A stretch of DNA of 45,630 nt from the NCBI GenBank assembly GCA_949295035.1, contig CASFJO010000093.1, forward strand, positions 1-45,630, read 5' to 3'. Positions within the stretch are counted from its first letter, which is position 1. Every line of letters starts with the position of its first letter. The notes beneath the pieces are model-generated. The model was not told the DNA's origin. It saw only the letters and a list, made by a program, of their open reading frames with translations, and ran no database searches. Below, one piece after another: positions 7,527 to 15,706 of the stretch. Source of the stretch: an uncultured Gemmiger sp. (GTDB taxonomy: Bacteria > Bacillota > Clostridia > Oscillospirales > Ruminococcaceae). Both the position numbers and the translations under genes were made by a program.

Positions 7527-8340
7527 TATTTTTAAGAATTTTCTTCGGCCGCAGGTGGCTTCCTATACCTTCCCGCCGGCCGACGAGATCCAGATCGAGG
7601 AGGAGCCTGTCGTTCCGCCTCAGGAGGCGCCGCCGGCTGACGATCCGCAACCGGAGACGCCTCCGGCCGAGGAGACGCCTGATTCCGATCCTGCGCAGGG
7701 CGCGGCCGCCATGTTCTCCTATGCCCGTATACAGGCGGACGCTATCCTGGCTGACGCCCGGCGGCAGGCGGAAGAACTTCTGGAAGAGGCCCGCCAGCAG
7801 GCACAGCAGGAGGCCGAGGCATTGCAGCAAGAAGCCCGGCAGGATGGATTCCGGCAGGGGTATTCGGACGGTCAGCGCAAGGCGCAGATCGAAGCGCAGG
7901 CCCGGCTGGAAGAATTGCGCCAGCAGCAGGGTTCGCAGATCAAGACGTTTCTGGATCAGGCCACTCAGGCCCGGGAGGATCTGCTCACCAGTACACAGGA
8001 TGAGTTGTGCGATCTGAGCATTGCGGTGGCCGAAAAGGTGATCCATGTCAGCTTGAAAAGCAGCCGCGATGTGATTTTGCGTATGGTCCAGATGGCCACC
8101 GAACGGCTGCGCCGCCGTGACTGGGTGCGCATTTACATTGGTGGCTGCGACACAAGGGAACTGGCTCAGATCACCCCCAAACTGATGGCGTCCCTGGGCG
8201 GTTTGTCCGACAATATCAAGCTGATCCCGATGGCCAACGATGAATCCGGGACCTGCATCATTGAGATGCCGGACCAGATCATAGACGCCAGCGCGTCCAC
8301 ACAGCTCAACAATTTGAAAGACATCCTTCACGGCGGCTGA
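7519..8340 (+). CDS. fliH: FliH, regulator of the flagellar export ATPase
   Basis: The product has 273 residues. The start is TTG at 7519, inside the end of fliG, with GGAAAGGA 9 bases upstream. FliH holds the ATPase FliI near the export gate. Residues 20-65 are a Pro/Glu-rich linker, residues 70-140 a long Gln/Ala/Glu/Arg coiled coil, and the C-terminal domain (DLSIAVAEKVIHVSL onward) is the conserved FliH/V-ATPase E-subunit-like fold. Lying between fliG and fliI supports the call. Confidence 0.9.
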   Translation: MPNIFKNFLRPQVASYTFPPADEIQIEEEPVVPPQEAPPADDPQPETPPAEETPDSDPAQGAAAMFSYARIQADAILADARRQAEELLEEARQQAQQEAEALQQEARQDGFRQGYSDGQRKAQIEAQARLEELRQQQGSQIKTFLDQATQAREDLLTSTQDELCDLSIAVAEKVIHVSLKSSRDVILRMVQMATERLRRRDWVRIYIGGCDTRELAQITPKLMASLGGLSDNIKLIPMANDESGTCIIEMPDQIIDASASTQLNNLKDILHGG

Positions 8341-8356
8341 GAGGAGGCGAGGGGCC

Positions 8357-9658
8357 TTGTTCGAGGATATGATCCAGCGGGTGCGGCAGGCGCAGACCGT
8401 CAGCTACACCGGCAAGATCGAGAATATCGTGGGCATGTCGATCGAGGCCTCCGGCGGCCGGGCGGCGGTGGGGGATATCTGCCGCATCTACAATGGAGAT
8501 TCCGGCGGCCAGGTCATGGCCGAGGTGGTGGGCTTCAAGAATGACCGGATGCTGCTGATGCCCTATTCGGATATGAGCGGCATCTCGGCGGGCAACTTCG
8601 TCCGCAACACCGGCCGGCGTCTCAGCCTGGAGATGGGGCCTTTCCTCAAGGGGCGTGTCATCAACGCGCTGGGCCAGCCTATTGACGGCAAGGGCCCTTT
8701 TCCGGGCGGCATTCCTTTTTGCGTAGACGGAAGTTCTTATATCAACCCCATGGCCCGTCCTCCCATCCGGGAGCGGCTGGAATTTGGCGTAAAGGCCATT
8801 GACGGGATGCTCACGGTGGGCAAAGGCCAGAGAATCGGTATCTTTTCCGGTTCCGGCGTGGGCAAAAGTACCCTGATGGGGATGATCGCCAAACACGTAA
8901 AAGCGGATATCAATGTGATCGCCCTGGTGGGCGAGCGTGGACGAGAAGTTCTCGAGTTCATCGAAAAGGATCTGGGCCCGGAGGGCATGAGCCGTTCGGT
9001 CCTGGTGGTGGCCACATCCGACCAGTCCGCCATGCTGCGCAAGCGCTGCCCCTCGGTGGCGACCGGCGTGGCAGAGTACTTTCGGGACCAGGGGCTGGAT
9101 GTACTGTTGATGATGGATTCCCTGACCCGTTTCGCAATGGCGCAGCGGGAGATCGGTCTGGCGGTAGGGGAACCCCCGGTGGCCCGCGGTTATACGCCTT
9201 CCATTTATTCGGAACTGCCCAAGCTGCTGGAACGCAGCGGCAATTTCCAGCGTGGCTCCATCACCGGTGTGTACACCGTGCTGGTAGAGGGCGACGATAC
9301 CAACGAGCCCATCGCGGATACCGTCCGCGGTATTCTGGATGGACATATCGTGCTTTCCCGCCGGCTGGCAAACAGCAACCACTTTCCCGCCATTGACGTG
9401 AGCGCCAGCATATCCCGTCTGATGACCGATATCGTGTCACCGGAACATCGACAACTGGCGGCACGGATCCGTGATATCATGGGGGTATACGAGAAGAACT
9501 CGGACCTTGTGACCATCGGCGCCTATAAATCCGGTACCAACCCCAAGCTGGATTACGCGTTGAGCAAGATCGACGGCATCGAGCAGTTCCTCACGCAAGG
9601 GGTGGACGAAGGGGTTTCCTACGAGCAGGATCTGCAGCTGATGCGGGCGCTGCTGTAA
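8357..9658 (+). CDS. fliI: FliI, flagellar export ATPase
   Basis: The product has 433 residues. I chose the TTG at 8357 because GAGGAGG at 8341-8347 is well placed; the ATG at 8369 has no proper site. FliI is an F1-beta-like ATPase that energises export of flagellar proteins. Walker A is GSGVGKST (residues 165-172), followed by NVIALVGERGREVLEF. The Walker B region is LDVLLMMDSLTRFAMAQREI. The C-terminal helical domain is complete. Confidence 0.97.
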   Translation: MFEDMIQRVRQAQTVSYTGKIENIVGMSIEASGGRAAVGDICRIYNGDSGGQVMAEVVGFKNDRMLLMPYSDMSGISAGNFVRNTGRRLSLEMGPFLKGRVINALGQPIDGKGPFPGGIPFCVDGSSYINPMARPPIRERLEFGVKAIDGMLTVGKGQRIGIFSGSGVGKSTLMGMIAKHVKADINVIALVGERGREVLEFIEKDLGPEGMSRSVLVVATSDQSAMLRKRCPSVATGVAEYFRDQGLDVLLMMDSLTRFAMAQREIGLAVGEPPVARGYTPSIYSELPKLLERSGNFQRGSITGVYTVLVEGDDTNEPIADTVRGILDGHIVLSRRLANSNHFPAIDVSASISRLMTDIVSPEHRQLAARIRDIMGVYEKNSDLVTIGAYKSGTNPKLDYALSKIDGIEQFLTQGVDEGVSYEQDLQLMRALL

Positions 9659-9673
9659 AGGTGAGGTAGGATC

Positions 9674-10123
9674 GTGAAAAAGTTTCAGTTCTCTCTGGAC
9701 AGTATACTGGGGTATCGCCAGCAGGTCCTGGAAAGTCGCCAGAACGAATATGCCAAGGCGCTGGCACAGCTTCGGGAACAGCAGGCACGGGTGGACGACG
9801 CCAAGGAACGCTATCGCCGGACCAACCAGCAGTTTCGGGAGCAGGCGGCCAACGGTATCACCGCGGCGGATGCGCTGGGGTTTGAGAATGGTCTGCGGGC
9901 ACTGGAACACGAGATCGCCCGGGAGACGCGCCGGCTGGAAGAACTTCGGCAAAAGGCGGAGGAAAAACGGGCTCTGGTCGTGGAGGCGCACAAGGATGCC
10001 ACCATGCTGGAGCGTTTGAAAGACAAGCAGTTGGACGCCTACCAGAAAGATCTGCAAAAGAATGATGAGCGGTTCATAGACGAGCTGATCTCCGCCACGC
10101 GGGCGGCAAAAAGCGAGTCTTGA
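9674..10123 (+). CDS. fliJ: FliJ, flagellar export chaperone
   Basis: The product has 149 residues and starts with GTG at 9674 behind GGTGAGGTAGG. It is almost entirely a charged coiled coil (MKKFQFSLDSILGYRQQVLE at the start is the typical FliJ opening). FliJ is the stalk-like partner of the FliI ATPase ring and recycles export chaperones. It lies between fliI and fliK, as in Bacillus. Sequence conservation in this family is weak, so position in the operon carries weight. Confidence 0.9.
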   Translation: MKKFQFSLDSILGYRQQVLESRQNEYAKALAQLREQQARVDDAKERYRRTNQQFREQAANGITAADALGFENGLRALEHEIARETRRLEELRQKAEEKRALVVEAHKDATMLERLKDKQLDAYQKDLQKNDERFIDELISATRAAKSES

Positions 10124-10157
10124 ACATATTAGATCCCGGGAAAGGAGGTGAAATACG

Positions 10158-11288
10158 ATGCAAATGAGCGATATGCTTCTGCAGATGACCCTGATGAACA
10201 CGTGGCAGACCCTGCAGGCAACCGTAACTTCCGGGCAGGACCCGGTGTCCGGCAGCGCCAATCAGCAGACTACCTTTCAGGACCTGCTGGATCAGCGCCG
10301 CAGCGAGTTGAGCAATTCGGTCGAAAAAGACGCGGAGTCCTCCCCGACCGATTCCGACAGCCAGCCGGTGGAACAGCCGCAGGACGGGAAAGAACTCGCC
10401 GCGACCGAATCCGATCTGACCGTTCTGGCCACAGGGCAGGTCTTGATGACCAGCCTGGTGGTCCCGATGGAAGAAGTGGCGGGCCAGCCGGACGGTTCGG
10501 CGTCCGCGGCAGTGCAGCTGGTCACAGCAGTGGACAGCGCGCCGCAGCAGAACGCCATGCCGCTGGCCGGTATGCCGGTACAGCAGGAACTCCAGCAGCC
10601 GGCACAGGCGCCCGTGGTGGACACGGCCGTCGCCGCGGATCCCCAGGCTGCCGTTTCGCAGCAGGCCGCGGAGGTGGTGCTCCCTTCCGGCGAGGCCGAT
10701 ACGGCCGAGGCTTTTTCTCAACAACTGGCACAGCCTGACGCAGGCCAGGAGCCAAAGAGTCAGTTGACCGAGCAGGCTGAGGTCCAGAGTTGGCATACAC
10801 CCCTGTTCCGTGATGTGGAGGCCACTCCGGTACGGGTAGGCGATGCCCCGGTGGATATGACAGCCCCGGCGCAGGATGTGGAAAAAACCCTGAGCCAGTC
10901 CCTGAAAGGGGCGGTGGAACAGGGAGACCAGTTCCTGCAGATCCGCCTCAGCCCGGCCAATCTGGGCAATGTAGTGGCGGAGTTTACCCGCAGCCCGGAA
11001 GGCGCGCTTCATATTGTGCTTCACGCCGAGACCGAGCAGGCCGCCAAGCTGCTCAGCAATCACGCTTCGTCGCTGAGTCTGATGCTGCAGGACAGCACCC
11101 ATACCGAAGTTCGGGTAGAAGTGCCGCAGCCGCAGCAGGAACAGACCGCCTGGCAGCAGGATCAAAACGGCGGCCAGCAACAGCGTCAGCAGCAGCAACA
11201 GCAGCAACAGCAGCCTCGTCGTGAGACGGAATCCTTCCTCCATCAACTCCGCCTCGGGCTGGTGCAGATGGAAACGCAAGCCGTGTAA
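10158..11288 (+). CDS. fliK: FliK, flagellar hook-length control protein
   Basis: The product has 376 residues. A perfect AAAGGAGGTG lies 7 bases before the ATG. FliK is exported while the hook grows and flips the FlhB gate to late substrates. The N-terminal two thirds are Gln/Ala/Pro/Asp-rich with low complexity, as expected of the ruler part. The Flg_hook domain (LRLSP-like motif read as IRLSPANLGNVVAEF, about residues 262-276) follows, then a Gln-rich tract encoded by CAG/CAA runs at about 11167-11216. The Gln tract after the switch domain is unusually long and may vary between strains. Confidence 0.9.
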   Translation: MQMSDMLLQMTLMNTWQTLQATVTSGQDPVSGSANQQTTFQDLLDQRRSELSNSVEKDAESSPTDSDSQPVEQPQDGKELAATESDLTVLATGQVLMTSLVVPMEEVAGQPDGSASAAVQLVTAVDSAPQQNAMPLAGMPVQQELQQPAQAPVVDTAVAADPQAAVSQQAAEVVLPSGEADTAEAFSQQLAQPDAGQEPKSQLTEQAEVQSWHTPLFRDVEATPVRVGDAPVDMTAPAQDVEKTLSQSLKGAVEQGDQFLQIRLSPANLGNVVAEFTRSPEGALHIVLHAETEQAAKLLSNHASSLSLMLQDSTHTEVRVEVPQPQQEQTAWQQDQNGGQQQRQQQQQQQQQPRRETESFLHQLRLGLVQMETQAV

Positions 11289-11314
11289 AAGCGGTATGAG
11301 CAGGAGATGAAACT

Positions 11315-12019
11315 ATGGCAAGCGATTATATGTCCTTTCCGCTGGACGCGCTTCAGACCACCAATCCCTATGCTTCCACCCGGGCGTCCAGCACGCCTAC
11401 CACGGAAGAGCTGGAAAGCTGGGGGTATACAGTCGCAGACTCGGATGATGCGTTCGGTCTGGACTTTACAGATTTTCTCCAGCTGATGGTCCAGCAGTTG
11501 CAGAACCAGACCATCGACAGTGCGGCCGATACGTCTGACATGCTGAATCAGATGGTTCAGATGTCTGTGGTGCAGATGATGAGCCAGGTCCAGACCAGTC
11601 TGGACAACCTGACCACTGCCAGCACCATGACCTATGCGGCTTCTCTGGTGGGCAAGACCGTTACGGTCGGCGTCTACAATTCGGAGGGCAAGATCGAGGA
11701 GATCGTGGGCACCGTAGAGGGCACCGGCACCTATCAGAACACGCCGGTGATCTTTGTCGGCGGCGAGATGTACCCGTTGAGCAGCATCATGGCAGTCGGG
11801 ACTTTGCCGGCTGTGCCGGATACCGGCGACAGTGGTGAGACTGGCGAAGGCGGGGAGACGGTCGACGGCAGTGAGCCGGTCGAAGGCGGCGAAACAGTCG
11901 ATGGCAGCCAGCCGGTCGAAGGCGGCGAGACAGTCGATGGCAGCCAGCCGGTCGAAGGCGGCGAGTCCGCCGAAGGTGGCGACAACGCTGCCGGGAGCGG
12001 CGCCGACGAACAGGTCTGA
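11315..12019 (+). CDS. flgD: FlgD, hook-capping scaffold protein with a repeat tail
   Basis: The product has 234 residues. FlgD caps the growing hook and guides FlgE assembly. The FlgD core is clear: FLQLMVQQLQNQ (near residue 56) and DMLNQMVQMSVVQMM, followed by a small beta domain (SLVGKTVTVGV). After about residue 168 the protein changes to an acidic tail with a 12-residue repeat, EGGETVDGSQPV, three full copies and a partial one. This tail is not part of the usual family fold. The ATG at 11315 has an AGGAG-type site at 11301-11305. Confidence 0.9.
   Translation: MASDYMSFPLDALQTTNPYASTRASSTPTTEELESWGYTVADSDDAFGLDFTDFLQLMVQQLQNQTIDSAADTSDMLNQMVQMSVVQMMSQVQTSLDNLTTASTMTYAASLVGKTVTVGVYNSEGKIEEIVGTVEGTGTYQNTPVIFVGGEMYPLSSIMAVGTLPAVPDTGDSGETGEGGETVDGSEPVEGGETVDGSQPVEGGETVDGSQPVEGGESAEGGDNAAGSGADEQV
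11846..11961 (+). repeat. 36-bp coding tandem repeat in flgD
   Basis: Three full copies (11846-11881, 11882-11917, 11918-11953) and a partial fourth encode EGGETVDGSEPV or EGGETVDGSQPV. Copies 2 and 3 are almost identical in DNA, differing at one base (GAAACA/GAGACA), which points to recent slippage or recombination. The unit length is a multiple of three, so copy changes keep the frame. Confidence 0.9.
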
Positions 12020-12051
12020 CGGCTGCTGAAACAAATGAAGGAGGCGTTCCC

Positions 12052-12435
12052 ATGGTAGGACCGATTCAAGCAGCGGGTCCGGGCGGGATCTCCGGAAATG
12101 ACCAGGCGCGCAGGACGCAGAACCAGCAGGAGGGCAGCTTTGGCGCTGTGCTCCAGCAGGAATTGCAACGTGCCCGCACGCCGCAGGTAGCTTTCTCCAA
12201 ACACGCGCTCAGCCGCGCAGAGGAGAGAGGGATCGAAGTGACCCCCACACTGCTGGAAAAGCTGGGAGATTCGGTGGAACGGGCGCAGGCCAAAGGCGCG
12301 ACCAATATCCTCGCGCTGGATCAGAGCCTGGCGTTTATCGTAAACGTGCCTCACGGCCGGGTCATCACCGCTTTGTCCGAAGCGGAAATGAAAGACAGCA
12401 TTTTCACCAACATCGACGGCGCCGTGTTCCTGTAA
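12052..12435 (+). CDS. Conserved flagellar operon protein (TIGR02530 family)
   Basis: The product has 127 residues. The first 40 are Gln/Gly/Arg-rich. The rest matches the small family found between flgD and flgE in Gram-positive bacteria, with FSKHALSRAEERGIEV and a C-terminal TNIDGAVFL. The function is not established; a role in hook assembly is inferred only from its fixed place. AAGGAGGCG lies about 8 bases before the ATG. It shows no signal peptide and no membrane segment. Confidence 0.8.
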   Translation: MVGPIQAAGPGGISGNDQARRTQNQQEGSFGAVLQQELQRARTPQVAFSKHALSRAEERGIEVTPTLLEKLGDSVERAQAKGATNILALDQSLAFIVNVPHGRVITALSEAEMKDSIFTNIDGAVFL

Positions 12436-12473
12436 TCAACAGAGGGCAGGACCGAAAGGAGGCTCTGGGGACC

Positions 12474-12539
12474 GTGCGAATGACGGTTTCCCGGCGGCGC
12501 GCGAAATTTCGGAAAGGAAGCAAACAACTATGTCTATGA
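12474..12539 (+). CDS. Possible 21-codon basic leader peptide running into flgE
   Basis: A GTG at 12474 has AAAGGAGG (12456-12463) ten bases upstream, a better ribosome site than many genes here. The frame reads MRMTVSRRRAKFRKGSKQLC plus one more Leu and stops at 12537-12539, overlapping the flgE start by 10 bases. Such overlap is typical of translational coupling. Nothing shows that it is translated; it could equally be a decayed gene start. Confidence 0.3.
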   Translation: MRMTVSRRRAKFRKGSKQLCL

Positions 12540-13612
12540 CTGGCGCTATGAGCTCGGCAATCGCCGGCTTGAAAACGCACATGCAGGCGTTGAACGTGGT
12601 TGGCAACAACATCGCCAACGTGAATACCTACGGGTACAAGGCGCAGCGCATCACCTTCAAGGAAAGCCTGTACAACACCCTGAGTGCCGGCTCTGAGGGG
12701 ACCAACACGGTGGGCAGCACCAACCCGCAGCAGATCGGCTACGGCTGTACCGTGGGTACCATCGACCTGGATATGAGTTCCGGCGATCTGAGCGCTACCG
12801 GCCGCGATCTGGACTGTGCCATCAAGGGCGACGGGTTCTTCCTGGTGGGCAATAAAACGATCACGATCGACAGTGCTGCGGACGTAAACAACCTGACGCT
12901 GACCCGCGTGGGCGATTTCGATTTCCGCGACGGCTATCTGACCGATGGACAGGGCAACGTGGTCTACGGCTTTTTGGCCAGCACTGTTACCGATCCGGAT
13001 ACGGGCGCTCAGGGGGCTGCCGGCACTACGGTGGGGGATATCAGCACCGCTCTTGTGCCGATCCGTCTGCCGATGCGCTCCACCGATCCCAATACGCTGG
13101 GGTCGGCAGTCTATGTGGGCATTGGGGCCGATGGCAAAAATATTGATCCCACCACCGACGTGGACGGTTATATCAACTACACCAACCTGTCCATTGACGC
13201 CAACGGCAAGATCATCTGCACCAATGAGGACACCGCGGAAGAAGTTGTGGTAGGCTACATTGCGCTGGGCACGGTGGAAAACCCCGCCGGCGTGCTGCAT
13301 CAGGATGGCCCCTACTATCAGGCGGGCGCCGCGGCGGGCTCGGTTACGGTGAGCGCCCCCAACAGCGCGGTGACCGGCTATCTCAACAATGGCAAACTCC
13401 TTGACGCGGCGGGTGCTGCTCCGGATCCCAACAGCATGCTCCTCGCCAACAGCGGTACCGGCCTGATGACCTCCTTCCTGGAAGGGTCCGGCACCGATCT
13501 GGCCACCGAGTTTTCCAACATGATCGTATACCAGCGCGGCTACCAGGCCAACACCCGAATCGTTACCGTGACCGACTCCATGCTGGAGGAACTGGTCAAT
13601 ATGAAGCGCTGA
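12530..13612 (+). CDS. flgE: FlgE, flagellar hook protein
   Basis: The product has 360 residues. FlgE polymerises into the hook, the universal joint of the flagellum. The N-terminal signature is VVGNNIANVNTYGYKAQRI (about residues 24-42), and the DLDCAIKGDGFFLVG motif follows. The C-terminal helix is NMIVYQRGYQANTRIVTVTDSMLEELVNMKR with the usual family ending. AAAGGAAG lies at 12512-12519. A 95-base gap before it contains a possible leader frame, and a strong hairpin follows the gene. Confidence 0.95.
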   Translation: MSMTGAMSSAIAGLKTHMQALNVVGNNIANVNTYGYKAQRITFKESLYNTLSAGSEGTNTVGSTNPQQIGYGCTVGTIDLDMSSGDLSATGRDLDCAIKGDGFFLVGNKTITIDSAADVNNLTLTRVGDFDFRDGYLTDGQGNVVYGFLASTVTDPDTGAQGAAGTTVGDISTALVPIRLPMRSTDPNTLGSAVYVGIGADGKNIDPTTDVDGYINYTNLSIDANGKIICTNEDTAEEVVVGYIALGTVENPAGVLHQDGPYYQAGAAAGSVTVSAPNSAVTGYLNNGKLLDAAGAAPDPNSMLLANSGTGLMTSFLEGSGTDLATEFSNMIVYQRGYQANTRIVTVTDSMLEELVNMKR

Positions 13613-13633
13613 TACGCTTCTGAACAGGGCTTA

Positions 13634-13661
13634 GCCGCCTGAGGCGCGGGCCTCAGGCGGC
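13634..13661 (+). other. 12-bp perfect hairpin between flgE and flbD
   Basis: GCCGCCTGAGGC (13634-13645) pairs perfectly with GCCTCAGGCGGC (13650-13661) around a GCGG loop. No T-run follows, so it is not a standard terminator. It lies 22 bases after the flgE stop. It may protect the 3' end of a processed flgE message or slow transcription. Confidence 0.7.
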
Positions 13662-13691
13662 GGCACTGCCCGAAGAAAGTGAGGGCTTTTC

Positions 13692-13907
13692 ATGATCGAA
13701 CTTCGAAAGATGAATAACGAGCGGTTTCTGGTGAACCACAACCAGATCGAGTGCATCGAACTGATTCCCGAATGCAAGATCGTGATGATGAATCATGATT
13801 ACTATCTTGTACGCGATACAGTAGAGGAGATCATTGAGAAGATCGCCGAGTATAATGCCAAGGTTCAGGATATTCACCGGGAGATTGCCGTGAACGATCG
13901 GCGCTGA
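13692..13907 (+). CDS. flbD: FlbD/SwrD, small flagellar motor-power protein
   Basis: The product has 71 residues, normal for the FlbD/SwrD family located after flgE in Firmicutes. It starts MIELRKMNNERFLVNHNQIE with the typical ELIPE and IVMMNHDYYLVRDTVEEII segments. In Bacillus subtilis SwrD increases motor torque and affects swarming. Its place directly before motA and motB agrees with a stator-related role. AGTGAGGG lies at 13679-13686. Confidence 0.92.
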   Translation: MIELRKMNNERFLVNHNQIECIELIPECKIVMMNHDYYLVRDTVEEIIEKIAEYNAKVQDIHREIAVNDRR

Positions 13908-13955
13908 ACGCGGCGAAACGGCAGGATGTGGAGATAAACAGAAGGGATCAACGGT

Positions 13956-14825
13956 ATGAATGTTGTATATTTGATCGGTATTGTGCTGGCTACCGCCTTT
14001 ACAGTGTTCGGCATCGTGTTCGGCATCAATATCAACCCTGGGCAGACGCCCATGTTCGATTTCACTTTCGCACCGAATACGCTATGGAACTTTGTGGACG
14101 TTTCCAGCGTATTGATCGTGTTGGGCGGAACGCTGGCCGTGGTGGTTGCGTGTTATCCCAAACTGGCCCGGTCGATTCCAAGCCATATCAAGATCATGCT
14201 GCGCGCCAAGGCGTTTGATCCGAACGCCTATGTGGAGCAGTTGGTGGAACTGGCCCAGATCGCGCGCAAAAACGGCTTGCTGGCCCTTGAAGAAAAGGCC
14301 AACGAACAGCCGGATCCCTTCTTTAAGCAGGCAATCATGCTCATTGTGGATGCCAACGACCCGGATCGGGTGCGCAGCATCCTGGAGAATGATATAGAAC
14401 AAACGTCGGCCCGCCATCAGGAAGTGGTGGCCATGTATGAGCGGGGTTCCAACGCCGCGCCCGCTTTCGGCATGATCGGTACCCTGATCGGTCTGATCAA
14501 CATGCTGAAAAGTCTGGATGGCGCCGATATGGACATGTTGGGCCCCAACATGTCGGTGGCTCTTGTCACTACGTTTTACGGCTCGTTTCTGGCGCACGTG
14601 ATCTTCAACCCCATCGCGGCCAACCTGACCGCCCGGGATGAGGAAGAGATCCTTTGCCGGCAGATTGTGGTGGAGGGCATTATGGCAATCCAGTCCGGTG
14701 AAAACCCCAAGTTCCTGCGGGAACGTCTGATGACCTTCATGAACCAGCGCCAGCGGGATATGCAGGGCGAGGCGGAAAACGCCCAGTCCGCTGAGAAGAA
14801 GAAAAGACGCAGAGGCCGCAAATAA
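13956..14825 (+). CDS. motA: MotA, flagellar stator proton/ion channel subunit
   Basis: The product has 289 residues. MotA and MotB form the ion-driven stator that turns the rotor. Membrane segments lie at about residues 2-22, 42-64, 165-185 and 195-215. The cytoplasmic loop contains RKNGLLALEE, and the third segment begins with the conserved Pro of NAAPAFGMIGTLIGL. The basic tail (KKKRRRGRK) is longer than in many homologues. motB follows after 30 bases. Whether H+ or Na+ is used cannot be told from this sequence alone. Confidence 0.96.
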   Translation: MNVVYLIGIVLATAFTVFGIVFGININPGQTPMFDFTFAPNTLWNFVDVSSVLIVLGGTLAVVVACYPKLARSIPSHIKIMLRAKAFDPNAYVEQLVELAQIARKNGLLALEEKANEQPDPFFKQAIMLIVDANDPDRVRSILENDIEQTSARHQEVVAMYERGSNAAPAFGMIGTLIGLINMLKSLDGADMDMLGPNMSVALVTTFYGSFLAHVIFNPIAANLTARDEEEILCRQIVVEGIMAIQSGENPKFLRERLMTFMNQRQRDMQGEAENAQSAEKKKRRRGRK

Positions 14826-14855
14826 GCAGCCTGCGCCGGGAGAGGAGGTCAGGAG

Positions 14856-15704
14856 ATGAAGAAAAAACGCGGCGGCAGCGGCGGCGCCAACTGGATGGAT
14901 ACATACGGGGACATGGTGACCCTGTTGCTGTGCTTTTTTGTAATGCTCTATTCCATGTCCACTTTGGACAAGGAAAAGTGGATCGCTCTGGTGCAGTCTT
15001 TTAATCCCAGCGCCGTGGCAGAAAACGCGACCGGAGGTAACGGTTCCTCAGATTCCACGGATGAAATGCTGGAACAGATGACGCAGGAGCAGGTGGATGC
15101 CGATATCGAAGAGCTGTATCAGGCGATGAAAGCCTACATCGAGCAGGAGCAGCTCACTATGCAGGTCAGCATCACCAAAGGCAGCGGTTATGTATTCGTG
15201 TCTTTTGATAATACCGTGTTCTTTGACGGTGACAGTTATGTTTTACGGGATGACGGAAAGGTGGTATTGGATCAGGTGGCGCAATCCATCGCCAGTGTGA
15301 GCGATTCGATCGACGAGATCCGAGTTTTGGGCCACACGGCGCAGGATGATCCGGTCACCCCCAACAATCCAAGGGTAGACCGTTTCCTGGCGACCAACCG
15401 CGCGGCGGTCGTTACCGTGTATCTGCAGGAAAAGAACATCATCGATCCGTCCCGGCTGGTCAGCGTGGGATATGGACAGTGGCGGCCTGTCGCCGACAAC
15501 ACCACCCTGGAAGGGCGCGCGCAGAACCGGCGTGTGGAATTGTTGGTGACAGGACTAAATATGGAAAACGGCATCGGGGATGACATTGCCCAGTACTATA
15601 CCATGCGTTCCGGCGAGGGCAATGTCACAGGAGAGACGCAGGTGACCGACGGAATGACCGGCGGGCAGGCCCAGGCGCAAACCGGTTCCGACCAGGAGGA
15701 ATAA
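14856..15704 (+). CDS. motB: MotB, flagellar stator peptidoglycan-anchoring subunit
   Basis: The product has 282 residues. The single N-terminal membrane segment carries the ion-binding Asp19 in the motif TYGDMVTLLLCFFVMLYSMS. The periplasmic OmpA-like domain (about residues 110-235) binds peptidoglycan and includes IRVLGHTAQDDP, NRAAVVTVYL and GRAQNRRVEL. A Gln/Thr/Gly-rich tail follows. AGAGGAGG lies upstream of the ATG, and fliM starts two bases after the stop. Confidence 0.96.
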   Translation: MKKKRGGSGGANWMDTYGDMVTLLLCFFVMLYSMSTLDKEKWIALVQSFNPSAVAENATGGNGSSDSTDEMLEQMTQEQVDADIEELYQAMKAYIEQEQLTMQVSITKGSGYVFVSFDNTVFFDGDSYVLRDDGKVVLDQVAQSIASVSDSIDEIRVLGHTAQDDPVTPNNPRVDRFLATNRAAVVTVYLQEKNIIDPSRLVSVGYGQWRPVADNTTLEGRAQNRRVELLVTGLNMENGIGDDIAQYYTMRSGEGNVTGETQVTDGMTGGQAQAQTGSDQEE

Positions 15705-15706
15705 CC

